Source: Prorocentrum cordatum
Taxonomy: Eukaryota; Sar; Dinophyceae; Prorocentrales; Prorocentraceae
Direction of reading: 5' to 3'
Length of the DNA: 64,000 nt
Assembly (NCBI GenBank): GCA_963575745.1
Contig: CAUYUJ010003436.1
Coordinates: 55,001-119,000, forward strand
Positions 40,623 through 50,839 of the stretch are shown here, piece after piece (within the stretch, counting starts at the first letter, position 1; each line of letters begins with the position of its first letter). A program made the position numbers and the translations under genes. The notes under the pieces were generated by a model, which worked only from the letters and a program-made list of their open reading frames with translations, ran no database searches and was not told the origin of the DNA.

Positions 40623-41570
40623 TTCCTCTGCAGCCCTTGACGGCTCCCGGGGGCCCTCCGCCGCACAGCTCCCGGGGGAAGGGCCTTCGCCGTGCCACGC
40701 GGCGGCTGCCAGGGGGCGCCCCCCCCACTCCCCGAGGAGCCAAAACAGCCGGGAGGAAGTCAGCATCCAGGGGGGGAACACGAGTCCCTCGGATGGAAGA
40801 CGGACAACCCTGGCTGCAAGCAGGGGCCCTCGATGGGGGAAGCAGGAATCACTGGCGGAGACAAGAATCTTTTTGGGAAAAGACCGACTATCCTGTGGGA
40901 AGATAAACTCTGGGGGGGGGGGGGGGGCGAACCTTGGGGGAAATAGAAATCCCTGGGGGAAGGGGGGGGGAAGAAAGCTGTGGGATGAAACAGAACCCCC
41001 AGAGAGGAACACAGAAGTCCATAGGGGCGGGGACAGAAACATCTTGCAGGGGACAAGGAAATCCCCGGAGGAGAGCAGAACGCGTCGGGGGGAAACATAA
41101 CCCGTTGGGGGAAAACAGAAATCCTTGGAGGGCAACAGCAATCCTTGAGGGGGAAACAGAGATCCCCGCGAGGAAACAGAGATCCGCAAGGGGGGAACAG
41201 AGATCCTTGAGGGGGAAGGAAGCAGGATTTGTTTGGGGGGAGAACCGAAATCCTGGGGGGGGAACAGAAATCCTTAAGGGGAGACAGAAGTCCTCAGGGA
41301 GAATAGGAATGTCTTTTGGGGGAGAAGGGGGGCAGAAAGCCTGAATGGGAAACATAACCCCTTGGAGAGAAGCAGATATAACCCCTTAGGGAGAAGCAGA
41401 AATCCTTGGGGGCGGGACCAGGAATCCATGGGAATGGGGGGGGCGAAAACATTGGGGGGAAGTAGAAATCCTTGGGTCGAAACAGAAATCCCCGGGGGGG
41501 CGGGGCAGAAATACTTGGGGGGGAGGGGCAGGAGTCAGAGGGGGAACACAGAGATCCGCAAGTCCAGGAT
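40623..41570 (+). repeat. Minisatellite of GGGGGAAACAGAAATCCTT units
   Basis: From about 40740 to 41560 degenerate units of 25-32 bp with ACAGAAATCCTTGGGGG and variants repeat roughly 28 times. The + strand is strongly purine-biased and G-runs of 5-13 are frequent. 40623-40740 is a GC-rich lead-in. Confidence 0.8.
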
Positions 41571-42330
41571 ATCTCCATCGCAGTTTGCGCGGAGGGCATG
41601 GCCCTGGGATCGAGAATTCCTTGTCATTCCGCACGGTTTCTCAGTATTCCACAGGGTTCTGCGCGGTTCTTACCCAGGGTTCCGCAATATCCCGCGCAGT
41701 TCCTCAGGAGTCGTCAAGACTCGTCGGGATCCTTCAGGATGCGGGAGGATTTCAGGGATTCCGCAGGGTCCCGCACGCATCTGCAGGATTCCCCAGGATT
41801 CGCCAAGATGAATTTGGATTCCTCAGGGTTCTCATGATTCTCAGGATTCCGTGGGATTCCATGCGGCCCCTAAGGATTTTTCTGGATGTCTTCGGATCCC
41901 GCTGGATTTCGCACGATTCCCGCATGTTCCTCAGTTTCCTCGGTGTTCCTTTGGATTCGAGCGGGTTCACCAGGACGCCGCGCAGTTTCTCATGATCGAT
42001 CAAGATCCCTCCATGCTCTTCATGGCACCTCGGGATTATTGAAGGCCCCTCTGGATTTCGCAGGGGCCCGCGCGATTCCCCTGGATTCATCAGGGGCCCG
42101 CAGTGGGTCTCAAGGATCCCGTGGGGTTCCCGAGGATCCCGTGCAATCCCGCACGGATCCTCAAGATCCCCTCGGGTTCTGCAGGTCCGCACGTTTCGCA
42201 AGGATTCCTCGGGATCCCACGGGATTATATACGGCTAATGGTTCCCATGATTCTTCAGGGTTCCTAACTGGGTTCTTCACGAGCCCTGAGGCATCCAATG
42301 GAGCTGTGTGGGATCACGAATCATTGAGGC
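41571..42330 (+). repeat. Minisatellite of TTCCGCAGGATTCC units
   Basis: Degenerate 10-15-bp units around GGATTCCGCAGGGTTCC and GGATCCCGTGGGGTTCC continue over 700 bp. BamHI-like GGATCC words are frequent. It gradually loses order toward 42330. Confidence 0.75.
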
Positions 42331-43189
42331 GCTTGTGGAACCCCGAGGTACCTTGAGAAGCCTGAGGGAGAAGGCAAGTTCCACACGTCTCATTGCTTGT
42401 GTTGCGGTTTTGTATGGGGAATGATGTAGAAGGGTAGTTTCACACTTCGCGTGCGCATCGTCGCAAAAAACTATGGACATGATGAGGTCTCCCTATTGCG
42501 TTGTATTGAGAGTGTTGTCCTATTGTAATGTATTCCTATGACCCAGGACAGTATCATTGCATTCGCATTGAATTCATACTGTAATGCATTTCCATGGTAT
42601 TCCGATTGTGTTCCATTCGTGTTGCATTATTATAGTATCCCCCTTGCTTTCTGGGTCGATTTGTTCATTCTGAGTAGATGCGAAGGTGACGTGTGCCCCT
42701 AGTACCGATAATATACGATGAGGTAGAAGCAGGAGCACCAGTAACATTACAAGTGGTAGTACACGTCGTAGTAGCAGCAGTTGCAGTACTCGAGTGGTCG
42801 CTGTGGTCGCAGAAATTGTACATAGTGTGATGTGGCACTGGCAGCTACCGTTGCGATCGTAGTCGCGGTCGTAGTCGTAGTAGGAGCCGCAGTTGTCGGA
42901 GAAACGATCGGCTCCGGGGTCTTCCCGGATCGCCTGGGGCGCGACCCGCCGCGCCTCCGAGGTACCCGCAGGCCTTGGAGTGCGTGCGCAGGGCGCTGGA
43001 GCCCCCTGGGGTGGGGGGGTGGGCTCCTTGCTTCTCCTCCTGCTCCTCCTCCCCTCTCATCCTCCTGCATTCCCTTTCCTCATAAATAATGTCTTCCTGT
43101 CGCACCCTGAGGCCGGTTGAATGGGCGGGCCAGGCGTTTGGCCTCAGACTTCCTCACCACTTAGGACCCTGAAGGGGCCCTGAGGCTTA
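42331..43189. other. No gene seen; A/T-rich patch with TTGCATTC words
   Basis: 42480-42650 is A/T-rich with recurring ATTGCATTC, GTAATGCATT and TTCCATTCG words. 42720-42890 contains many GTAGTAG/GTCGTAGT words. No exon is supported. Confidence 0.4.
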
Positions 43190-44303
43190 AACATTGGCAA
43201 CAGCTTCACCGATGGAGGGCGGGTGGTTTTCAAAATGTGACTCTCGCATTAGCGCCGCGCACATTCGTTTAAAATATTTGCAATAATTTCACGAATTAAG
43301 GATGGGTGGTTTTCAAATGTGGTTCTCGCATTAGTGCCCCGCACACTTGTTCTAAGCATTTGAAAGAGTTTCGCGGATTGAGGGCGGTTGGTTTTCAAAA
43401 TGTGGTTCTCGCCTTTCAAGCAGTGGCGAAGCGTCTTGGCATGCCTATAGTCCTACCAAAGAAGGTTCGAATAACCTTTTGTGGTTTCCACGAAATGTTC
43501 TTAGAATATTTCTGGTTGGGGATGTCTTGTTTTAACACATCGGGCTTATGTTCTAAGAACATTGTTTTGTTTTTCGAACACTTTCGGGTTCTAGGAACAT
43601 GTCGTGGTAGGCCTATGGAAATGCCAGGACGGCCAGTCCCTGCTCAAGACGTAGCGCCGTGCACATTAGTTTTGTACGCAGTTGCACGGGTTTCACGGAA
43701 TAAGGGCGATTCGTTTTCAAAATGTGGTTCTCGCCTTAGCGCCGCGCACATTCGTTTTAAATATGTGCAAGAGTTTCACGGACTCCCATCATCAACGTAT
43801 TAGAAAGGATTATGAGGGTGCAACAGTTACGTTGTTTCGCGATATTGAAGTCCAAAGAATGGTGCCATGGCCCGATTCAGGATCGCCAAGACGCAACAGT
43901 CAGGTTGATCCGTGGCGTTGGAGTCCCGAGAACAGTGTTTGGGCATGCTTCAGGGTCTTCAAACGGTTGTCTTCCAACGAGGCATTTCCTTCAGTGGACA
44001 TGAACATTTGTAGGGGCCTTCAAGAGGGAGCTTGGAGGGAGTGTGTATGCCAACATCGTTGATGACTCTTGGGTTTGCACTGGTCCTCCTCCTCCTCCTC
44101 CTCCTCCTCCTCCTCCTCCCTCCTCCTCCTCCTCCTCCTCCTCTTCTTTCTCCTCATCCCCCTCCCCCTCCTCCTCCTCCTCCTCCTCCTCCTCCTCCTC
44201 CTCCTCCTCCTCCTCCTCCTCTTCCTGCTCCTCCTCCTCTTCCTGCTCCTCCTCCTCCTCCTCCTCCTCCTCCTTCCTCCTCCTCCTCCTCCTCCTCCTC
44301 CCC
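43190..44303 (+). repeat. CTC-tailed interspersed repeat R4, copy A (long)
   Basis: The left part (43200-43800) has four or five tandem modules of about 65-90 bp with TTTTCAAAATGTGGTTCTCGC, TTAGCGCCGCGCACATTCG and AGAGTTTCACGGA. The right part (43840-44083) carries GATTCAGGATCGCCAAGACGC, GTTGTCTTCCAACGAGGCATT, GACATGAACATTTG, GGAGGGAGTGTG and AACATCGTTGATGACTC. It then ends in 220 bp of CTC/TCC triplets (44083-44303). The copy at 57900-58748 has the same order and the same tail, so the pyrimidine tract belongs to the element. There is no coding frame. It may be a retroposon that ends in a simple-sequence tail. Confidence 0.75.
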
Positions 44304-45168
44304 CTCCGTTCACAGGGGGCTTCTCGCCTCCATTCCCCGAGTTCCCCCGCAAATTCTTACCGCTTCGCGTATCCCCACCAGCTCAGCCCCCCTGGCTAGC
44401 TCACGTCGTCAATGGCGTTTGGAGCCTGGCGCCCCACCGGCGACTCACTCCACAGGCCTCCCACTTGCCCCCATTCAGAACGACGGACTTGGTTATCCTG
44501 GTTCACGTCTCATGCTGTGTGGGTCGTGCCATGGCAGGCGCCGAATTCCATGACACTTTGTCCTGTGCACGTGCTCGAGCTCTCAGGATGCCCCCCGCCG
44601 TCAGCTCCCCTTCAGCTTCGCGGCTGCTTTGTGAATGGGCCGGCCGGCCTGTGCCTGTTGTAGCTAATTAGCTTCTTTCGCGCCCCGGACTTTGCTTTCG
44701 CCGCCTGCCTCTTCGCTCGCGGCCGCGACCGAAAAAAGTATCCCCACCAGCGCCCGGGTACACGTCAAGTCGCTGTGTGGGTCATGCCTCACGGCAGGCA
44801 TCGAATTCCATGACATTTTGTCCATTGCGCGTGCCCGAGCTTCCCAGGATGCCCCCTGCCGTCAGCTTCCCCGCAGCCCCGCGGCTGCTTTGTGAGTGGG
44901 CCGGCCGGCTTGGAGCGCGTCTTGTAGCTAATTGGGCTTGCCCGTTGGCCCGGACACCCTGTACGCCGCCTGCCTCTTCGCTCGCGGCCGCGACCAAAAA
45001 AGTATCCCCACCAGCCTTGCGTTCTTGTTCCTTTCTTTCGTTCTCTTCCTCTGTTCGCCCCCCTCCACCTGTGCGCTAATTTAGGCCGGTGCATCTGCGT
45101 TTCGTTCCTTTACGCCGCCCGACCTGTCTCGCCGCGGTTGCGATCACAACAAAATCCCCACCAGCCCA
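44304..45168 (-). repeat. 264-bp tandem duplication with ATCCCCACCAGC boundaries
   Basis: The block from about 44510 to 44751 is repeated at 44774-45015 with roughly 85 percent identity by eye (shared words include GAATTCCATGACA, GCGGCTGCTTTGTGA, GTAGCTAATT and CTCGCGGCCGCGACC). Each copy ends with GTATCCCCACCAGC (44738 and 45002). A related end lies at 45154-45165 and another at 44369-44382. Read on the minus strand, each unit starts GCTGGTGGGGATAC followed by T-rich then GC-rich sequence. I have seen its minus-strand translation style (GWWGYFFGRGRERRG) in dinoflagellate data, so it is probably a common dispersed element. Confidence 0.7.
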
Positions 45169-45725
45169 CCTGGGAGCGATGCTCTGGGGAGCTGCCCTTG
45201 TCGTCGGGGGGGCGTGGCATCATTTGGAGAGCTCGGGGAGCCTCCGTGGGCCAGACCTTGTTGGAACACTCTCCGAGTTTCTTGGGATGTCTCTCGGAGT
45301 CGCTTGGAGGCCTTTCGGTGTCTCTTGGGGGCCTCGGGGCCTGATTGGGGTCTCCTGTGACGCCTTGGGGGCGTCTCGGGTGGGGGCCGCTTGGGGGCCT
45401 CGCAGGGCACTTTCGGAGGCCTCTTGGGGCATATTGGGTGCCATTTGTGGCACTTTCGGGGCTCTCTTGGGTGCATTTCAGGCCGTAGTGGGGCCATTTT
45501 GGATGCGATCCATCAACGAAGGGGGGTCCTCAATTAGCGACCCTCCCTCCCAGGAGGCCGAAATGAGTCCGAAACATGTGGGGGATCCATTCCTTCGCGC
45601 CGATGATTTCTTGGAAGCTCTGACCGCTCCCCACCCCCCCGTCCAGACCCAGGGGGAGGGGATTGGGGGAGGGGTTAAGCTACCCCACGCCGCAAGCCGT
45701 GTCGGTCGCTCCCACCAGCCCTCCC
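45169..45725 (+). repeat. Minisatellite M1 and LINE-5'-like segment
   Basis: 45200-45480 is minisatellite M1 (TTGGGGGCCTCGGGGCC words). 45500-45560 has CAATTAGCGACCCTCC and GGCCGAAATGAG, matching the 87-bp repeat at 60.69-60.86 kb. 45650-45690 has CCCAGGGGGAGGGG, matching 60.99 kb. CTCCCACCAGCC at 45709 is the complement of the motif at 61088. The order of blocks is thus like the 5' region of the LINE at 60.4-61.1 kb, without its ORFs. Confidence 0.6.
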
Positions 45726-46001
45726 AGGACATAAGTAGCACCCGAGTCTCAGCACAGGCAGGGGCCGCCATCGACAACCATCGGGAACCAAGGTAGATGC
45801 CAGCCAGGTGCGCGATGCCCGCGAGTTGCGCTGCACGTGCCAGGTGCGCCACACGCACCAGGTGCGCCAAATTGGGCAACAGGTCGAGCGCCCCATCATT
45901 GATGTCAAAAAACCAACGCAAAGTGATGGCGGGTTTGCAAGCATTGCGTGTTGCGTGTGGGTCTGCGCCCGCAATCAGTTTGCACGTGTCGTTGACAGGG
46001 A
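45726..46001. other. No gene seen; short CAGGTGCGCCA repeat
   Basis: CCAGGTGCGC-type words recur at 45798-45875. GCCCGCAATCAGTTTGCACG at 45967 belongs to the 105-155-bp dispersed unit best seen at 48.8-49.1 kb, here inverted. Confidence 0.4.
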
Positions 46002-47520
46002 TCACATGCCTGCACGCAGCAGGCAGTCTGCCGCTCCCCCTACATGCACGGTGCACTGGCGTGACAGCGGCGGCCGATGTTGCTTCCGCGCTCCCGACCT
46101 GCTTGTGGGACAGGATCGCGCTGCTGGTCCTGACCCGCGGGCCTGCCGCGGGCGCGGGCCCGCTCGGGCTCCCCGCGGCCCGCTCTCGGGGACCGCGGGC
46201 CGCGGGCGGCTCGGGCGACGCGGCGGCCCCTGGCACCAGCAGCTCGCCAGAGCCCGCCTCGCGAGAGCTGGCACCCCGCCCGCGACCCTCCCTCGCGGCG
46301 CGATCTCCAGTCGCGGGGCCGCGGCGGATGGCTGGCCATCGGGGCGGGCCGCGGCCGCCCCAGAGGCTTCCAGCCTGGCCAGCGGCTCGCAGGCCTCTGC
46401 GACCGCCAGCATCTCCGCAGCGCCGACCGAGGCGCCCGCCGCGCCCTTCACGGCGCGAAGCGGCTCCGTGAACTCGACCTTCGTTTCTCGGGGCTCGGCC
46501 TCCCCCTTGTCAGGCGACGTGGCTACCGCTGTCTCGCCTGGGGGGGGCGGGCTGGCCCGGGGCCCCCGCGCAAAGAGGACAGAGCGCCCCCTGCGCATCC
46601 TTCGTCGGGCCAGGGGAGATTGTGCTCAGGTCCCTCGGACCGGGCATCGCGACTGGCGCGACGGCTGGGTGGGACGACGTTCACCGCAGACCCTCGAGGT
46701 TTGCGAAAATCCAGCTGGCACTGGATACATGCGGCGTCGACCGCGACGCCAAGCGCGACCGCATCGAGTGCTAGTTCCAGCGCCTTGCCAGGGGCTGCCG
46801 CCCCGACGACTCGGCCGCCGTCGCGGGCCCTGCCGCTCAGCAGCGGTTGGCGCGGCTCTGCGATTCGAAGTCGTTTTTCTTAGGGCCCGCTGCTGTCGCG
46901 CGCCCTGTTGACCGCGCCGTGCCTTTGTCGAGCGCGGGCGCCGCCTCGGGCGCTGCTGCACATGCTGTGGCCCAGACGCATTCCCGCCGCAAGGAGACTG
47001 GCCGCCGCAGGGTTTCCGGTGGCCTGGTCCACCCCCCACCGCTTGACGCCAACCTGCGCGCGAGGCAGGCGCGTCCCTGCGAGCGCGTGCGCCCCCGTGC
47101 GCTGACCCTGGCGCCCGAGGCCATAGCTCCGCCGCCTGGTCGGGGCGCGCGCCAGAACGCCAGACGTCCGGCGGCTGCGCACGGCCTGTGTCCTGTCCGT
47201 TTTTCCCGGAGACGGCGCAGGACCCGGGCCAGGTCTCGGAGCCCCAGCGCCGGGGGGGCGGCAATGCAACCGCTGGGGACTGTGGGTCGGACCGTGAGCG
47301 GGGTAGGCGTGGCTTCGGGCGAACCTCTGATTCTACAGCGTCTCTCGCCCAAGTTCCCAGCGAGCGCCCGTGCGCCCCTGACCTGGGCGGCCCCCGCCGT
47401 CGCCGCCTGCTGACCCGGCGGAGGCGCCGCGCTCCACTGAGGCTCTGGCAGCCCCCGGGGGGAGGCGCGCGCGCGCGCTGCCCGGGCGGGGTCCAGCTGC
47501 TGACTCGCCGCCGCGCCCAA
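46002..47520 (-). pseudogene. Decayed antisense GC-rich ORF, unknown protein
   Basis: On the minus strand one frame is open from beyond 46867 to a TAG at 46525-46523, with ordinary protein texture (for example KALELALDAVALGVAVDAA and CIQCQLDFRKPRGSAVNVV). Beyond a G-run near 46540-46550 the texture passes to another frame ending at 46002 (RETKVEFTEPLRAVKG, AAEMLAVAEACEPLARLE). A one-base slip at the homopolymer would explain the switch. Upstream, 46837-47520 is open in a third frame with GLRDLARVLRRLREKR. No family is recognised. Very GC-rich DNA makes chance frames likely, so only the 46.2-46.87 kb part carries weight. Confidence 0.35.
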
Positions 47521-48759
47521 CGCGCCGGCGCGCGGTTCTACCTTGCGTGCCGGCGACTCTGGGCTCGAGCGGCGTCCTTCGATGCCGAACCGTGGCCGTC
47601 CTCTCCTTGCGCCGCCGAGGCGCGAGCCGCTGATCCTGGCCCGGCCGCCGCTAGGCGCCCGAGGGAGCCGTGGCTGGGAAGCCGGCCTCTCCCCTCAGGG
47701 GCCGCCGAGGTGGGGGCTTCTTGCCTTGACGCGGCCGCCTCCAGTTGCCCTGCAGGGAGACCCAATTTCGCAATTTTCGGCAACAAGGGGCCCTCGCCGG
47801 GCCCTGGGACCGTCAAAAAACGACTCAGGATGAAAAACCGGTTCTGGGGAATGGGTCGAGACCTCCAGGGACCCCGCATTGAAAAAATCACGACGTCGGA
47901 TCTCTGGGAGGCGGGCTGTCAGCTGGTCGCCTTACATCGGAAACCCGCGCGCGAGAGAGCGCTTACGCTGGCGGCGCGCTCAAGGTGACGCGACGTCGCT
48001 GCCTCCCGGCCGGTCGGGTCGCGAGGCGCCAGCGACGCGCCTGAGCAGGGTTCCCAGGCAGCCTCCGCCGCCCGCGCCCTGGCGGTCGCAGCCCCCGAGC
48101 CGGGGCCCGAGGCGGCCGTCGCTGTTGCGTTTCGGTAAGGGGGCGCGCGTCCTGGGCTCCTCGACCCCGTCGTGCACAGGTGCCAGGGCCGAGACCACTG
48201 CGCCTCTCGGCGCTTCGCTTCGCAGTCAGGCGAGCGCAGCGAGGCTCCTCCCACATCCCAGCGGTCGCGGGATCCTGTCCCGCCCGCTCCGGCCGCGAGC
48301 GCTTCGCCCCCGCGCTTCTGGCGCGTCGACGTCTTGCGGCCGCGCGCGGCCTGGGCCTTCCGCCGGCACCAGTGGCGCGAGGGGCCCCCCTGCTTTTGGG
48401 CCTCTCCGCGTCGAGGTCCACGCCCCCAGCGAGGACACCGGAGCCCCTCGCGAGGGCGTTTGTGGGCGCCTGACGGCGAGCGGTCGCGCGGAGGGCCCCG
48501 TCGACGGACGGAGGGGCCTGCGATTCGGCAGCGCTGCGCAGGCCTTCGCCGCGACTCGACGCGGCGCTTGCCCCAGCAAGCCCTGCGGAGGTCGCAGCCG
48601 GCCCCCGTCGCCCGAGGCGGCTCCTGAGTCGCGCGTTGTCGGGCGGGATCCGGCCAGGGCGCCGAGCCCTGCAGACTGCAGGCGGCGGCGCGAGCGCTTC
48701 CCAGGATCTGGACTTCTGGTCCTGGTCGCCTCCGACCCCCAGTCGGGAGGTGCTCCGTG
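47521..48759. other. GC-rich sequence without supported gene; repeat R3 copy 2 at 47789-47890
   Basis: Frames are open on both strands for hundreds of codons but consist of Arg/Pro/Ala/Gly and contradict one another. At 47789-47890 the block CAGGATGAAAAACCGGT, GGGGAATGGGTCGAGACCTCC matches 21511-21607. Confidence 0.45.
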
Positions 48760-49198
48760 CGCCAGCTGCGACGCGCACAGCAGGCACTATGCCGGCCCCC
48801 CGGCCGCCCCTGCCAGAAGCAAATGCAAAAAGTGATAGCGGGGCGCCCGCGCGCGATCCACAGATTTTGGAGCAAGGTGCACTTTGCATTGATTTTGTTG
48901 CAATGGATGGTTCGAGGGGGGCGTTGGTAGTGCGCTCAGCAGGTATTATGCCGACCCCTCCGCCGCCCCCGACAAAAACAATGCAAAATGATCGCGGGGC
49001 GCACGTGCATGATCCAGATTTTGATCGAAAAGTCCATGTCGTATTGTTTCATTGAAATGGATGGCGGGGGGGGTGGCGGTGCGCGCAGCAGGCAATATGC
49101 CGACCCCTCCGCCACCCCCGAAAAACATGATGGACCCACGAACCCGGAAAGGGATATAGACATGTGGAGCATGGACACGTTTTCATGATACCCAACTG

Positions 49199-49350
49199 GG
49201 CAACACCTCACGAAACATCCCACGAGACACCTCACGAAACAGCCCACGAGACACCTCACGAAACATTCCACGAGACACCTCACGAAACATTTCACGAGAC
49301 ACCCCGCGAAACATTCCACGAGACACCCCACGAAACATTCCACGACGACA
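49199..49350 (+). repeat. 24-bp tandem array CACGAAACATTCCACGAGACAC, copy 1
   Basis: About six units of CTCACGAAACATTCCACGAGACAC type, phase kept, with C or T at one site and one CAGCCC variant. The copy at 53527-53671 has the same number and almost the same order of variants. Confidence 0.9.
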
Positions 49351-49371
49351 GGCAACCACTCAACCAAGGCG

Positions 49372-50010
49372 GTGTGGTCGTGCTGGGGAGTGGTCGTGCT
49401 GGGGTGTGGTCGTGCTGGGGGGTGGTCGTGCGTGCTGGGGGGGTGGTCGTGCTGGGGGGTGGTCTGTGGTCGTGCTGGGGCGTGGTCGTGCTGGGGCGTG
49501 GTCGTGCTGGGGCGTGGTCGTGCTGGGGCGTGGTCGTGCTGGGGTGTGGTCGTGCTGTGGTAAGGTCGTGCTGGGGTGGGTCGTGCTGGGGTGTGGTCTT
49601 GCTGGGGTGGGGTCGTGCTGGGGTGTGGTCGTGCTGGGGTGGGGTCGTGCTGGGGTGTGGTCGTGCTGGGGTGTGGTCGTGCTAGGGTGTCGTGCTGGGT
49701 GTGGTCGTGCTGGGGTGTGGTCGTGCTGGGGTGTGGTCGTGCTGGGGTGTGGTCGTGCTGGGGCGTGGTCGTGCTGGGGTGGGGTCGTGCTGGGGTGTGC
49801 TGGGGTGGGTCGTGCTGGGGTGGTCCGCACCCTGTGATTTATCGATCGGGTCGTGCTGGGGTGTGGTCGTGCTGGGGTGTGGTCGTGCTGGGGTGTGGTC
49901 GTGCTGCTGGGGTGTGGTCGTGCTGGGGTGTGGTCGTGCTGGGGCGTGGTCGTGCTGGGGCGTGGTCGTGCTGGGGTGTGGTCGCTGTGTGGTCGTGCTG
50001 AGGTGTCCCG
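49372..50010 (+). repeat. 16-bp tandem array GTGGTCGTGCTGGGGT, copy 1
   Basis: About 38 units, with GCGTGGTC and GGGTGGTC variants grouped in runs and occasional deletions (for example near 49690 and 49798). At 49828-49850 it is interrupted by CCGCACCCTGTGATTTATCG, a piece also found after the second array. Regular GGGG runs give potential for G-quadruplexes. Confidence 0.9.
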
Positions 50011-50299
50011 CACCCTGTGATCCGCAGGAAGCACTGTCAGCCCTTCCTCAAATTTTAATCCGCCGGCCTCCTTCGACCTCGATATTTATCAGGGAAAAAA
50101 TCCGCCGGCCTCCTTCAAGTTGGCACCGGGGGACAGGTTTACCCACTAAAAGAGAACCCTGGGCCGGAGCCCTTTCCGGGAAAAAACAATGCGAAGTGAT
50201 CGCGGGCCGTCCGGGCATGGTCTAGATTTTGGCACGACGTGGAACTTGTTCTTAGACAGGGGTGGTGCTCCCAGGTTTGTCGCGGGTCGAGCATAAGGA

Positions 50300-50740
50300 A
50301 GAATTATCTGCGGCCGCTGGGGGCCCCGTGCGCCGCGGGCGCCGCTGGTGCTGCCGGCGCCGCGGGCGCCGCCGGGCCGCTCGCGCCCCACGCGCCAGCT
50401 GGCGTGACGGGCGCCGCGAGCGCCCTGGGCGCCGCGGGCGCCGTGGCCGCCGCCGGCGCCAGGGGCGCCGCGACCGCTACGGGCGCCGTGGGCGCCGCGG
50501 GCGCGGCTGATTCGGCGCACCGCGCCGCGGGCACCGCGGGCGCCGCTGGCGCCGCGGGCGCCGTGGGCGTCCCTGCTTCGCGAGTGTCGCGGACGCCGGG
50601 AGCCCCGTTCGCCGCGAGCGCCGCCGGCGCTGCGGGCCCTGCCGGCGCTTTACACGCCGCGTGCGTTGCAGGCGCCGCGGGTGCCGCGCGCGCCGAGGGC
50701 GCCGTGGGCGCCGTTGGCGTGGCGCGCCGCCGGGGCTGAT
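50300..50740 (+). repeat. GGCGCCGCG-type array in coding phase
   Basis: About 45 degenerate 9-bp units of GGCGCCGCG, GGCGCCGCT or GGCGCCGTG. The frame 50239-50739 stays open and reads as Gly-Ala-Ala repeats with polar interruptions. The palindromic GGCGCC gives one cut site per unit. I see no start context, signal peptide or flanking domain. Confidence 0.75.
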
Positions 50741-50839
50741 GCCCACGCCGCCACGATGGCGGCTACCGCTGGGCTCTGGCCCGCGGTGGTCGCCCTCGCC
50801 TGGGCGGCCGGTCTCGCTGCCCGCGGGACGGCGTCGCCA

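Larger units (their letters stand above)
48760..50275 (+). repeat. Composite repeat block C1, copy 1
   Basis: The block has four parts in order: two or three dispersed units with AATGCAAAATGATCGCGGGG and CAATATGCCGACCCC (48770-49130); a conserved junction ATGATGGACCCACGAACCCGG (49129-49149); a 24-bp tandem array; a 16-bp tandem array; and a conserved tail with CGCCGGCCTCCTTCAAGTTGG and AAAAGAGAACCCTGGGCC (50013-50180). The same four parts recur in the same order at 53262-55000, so the whole block was duplicated. Confidence 0.8.

Noticed and set aside
47919-48889. Two overlapping 300-codon minus-strand genes and a 318-codon plus-strand gene
   Set aside because: They contradict each other, are dominated by Arg, Ala, Pro and Gly, and follow from very high GC content.
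49160-50034. Trp/Cys/Gly- or Thr/Pro/Ser-rich proteins over the 16-bp arrays
   Set aside because: Units are 16 bp, with indels; frames change along the array and are kept open only by lack of T-A combinations.
50239-50739. Collagen- or silk-like protein
   Set aside because: Gly-Ala-Ala repeats come directly from the GGCGCCGCG unit; there is no Gly-x-Pro pattern, signal peptide or terminal domain.
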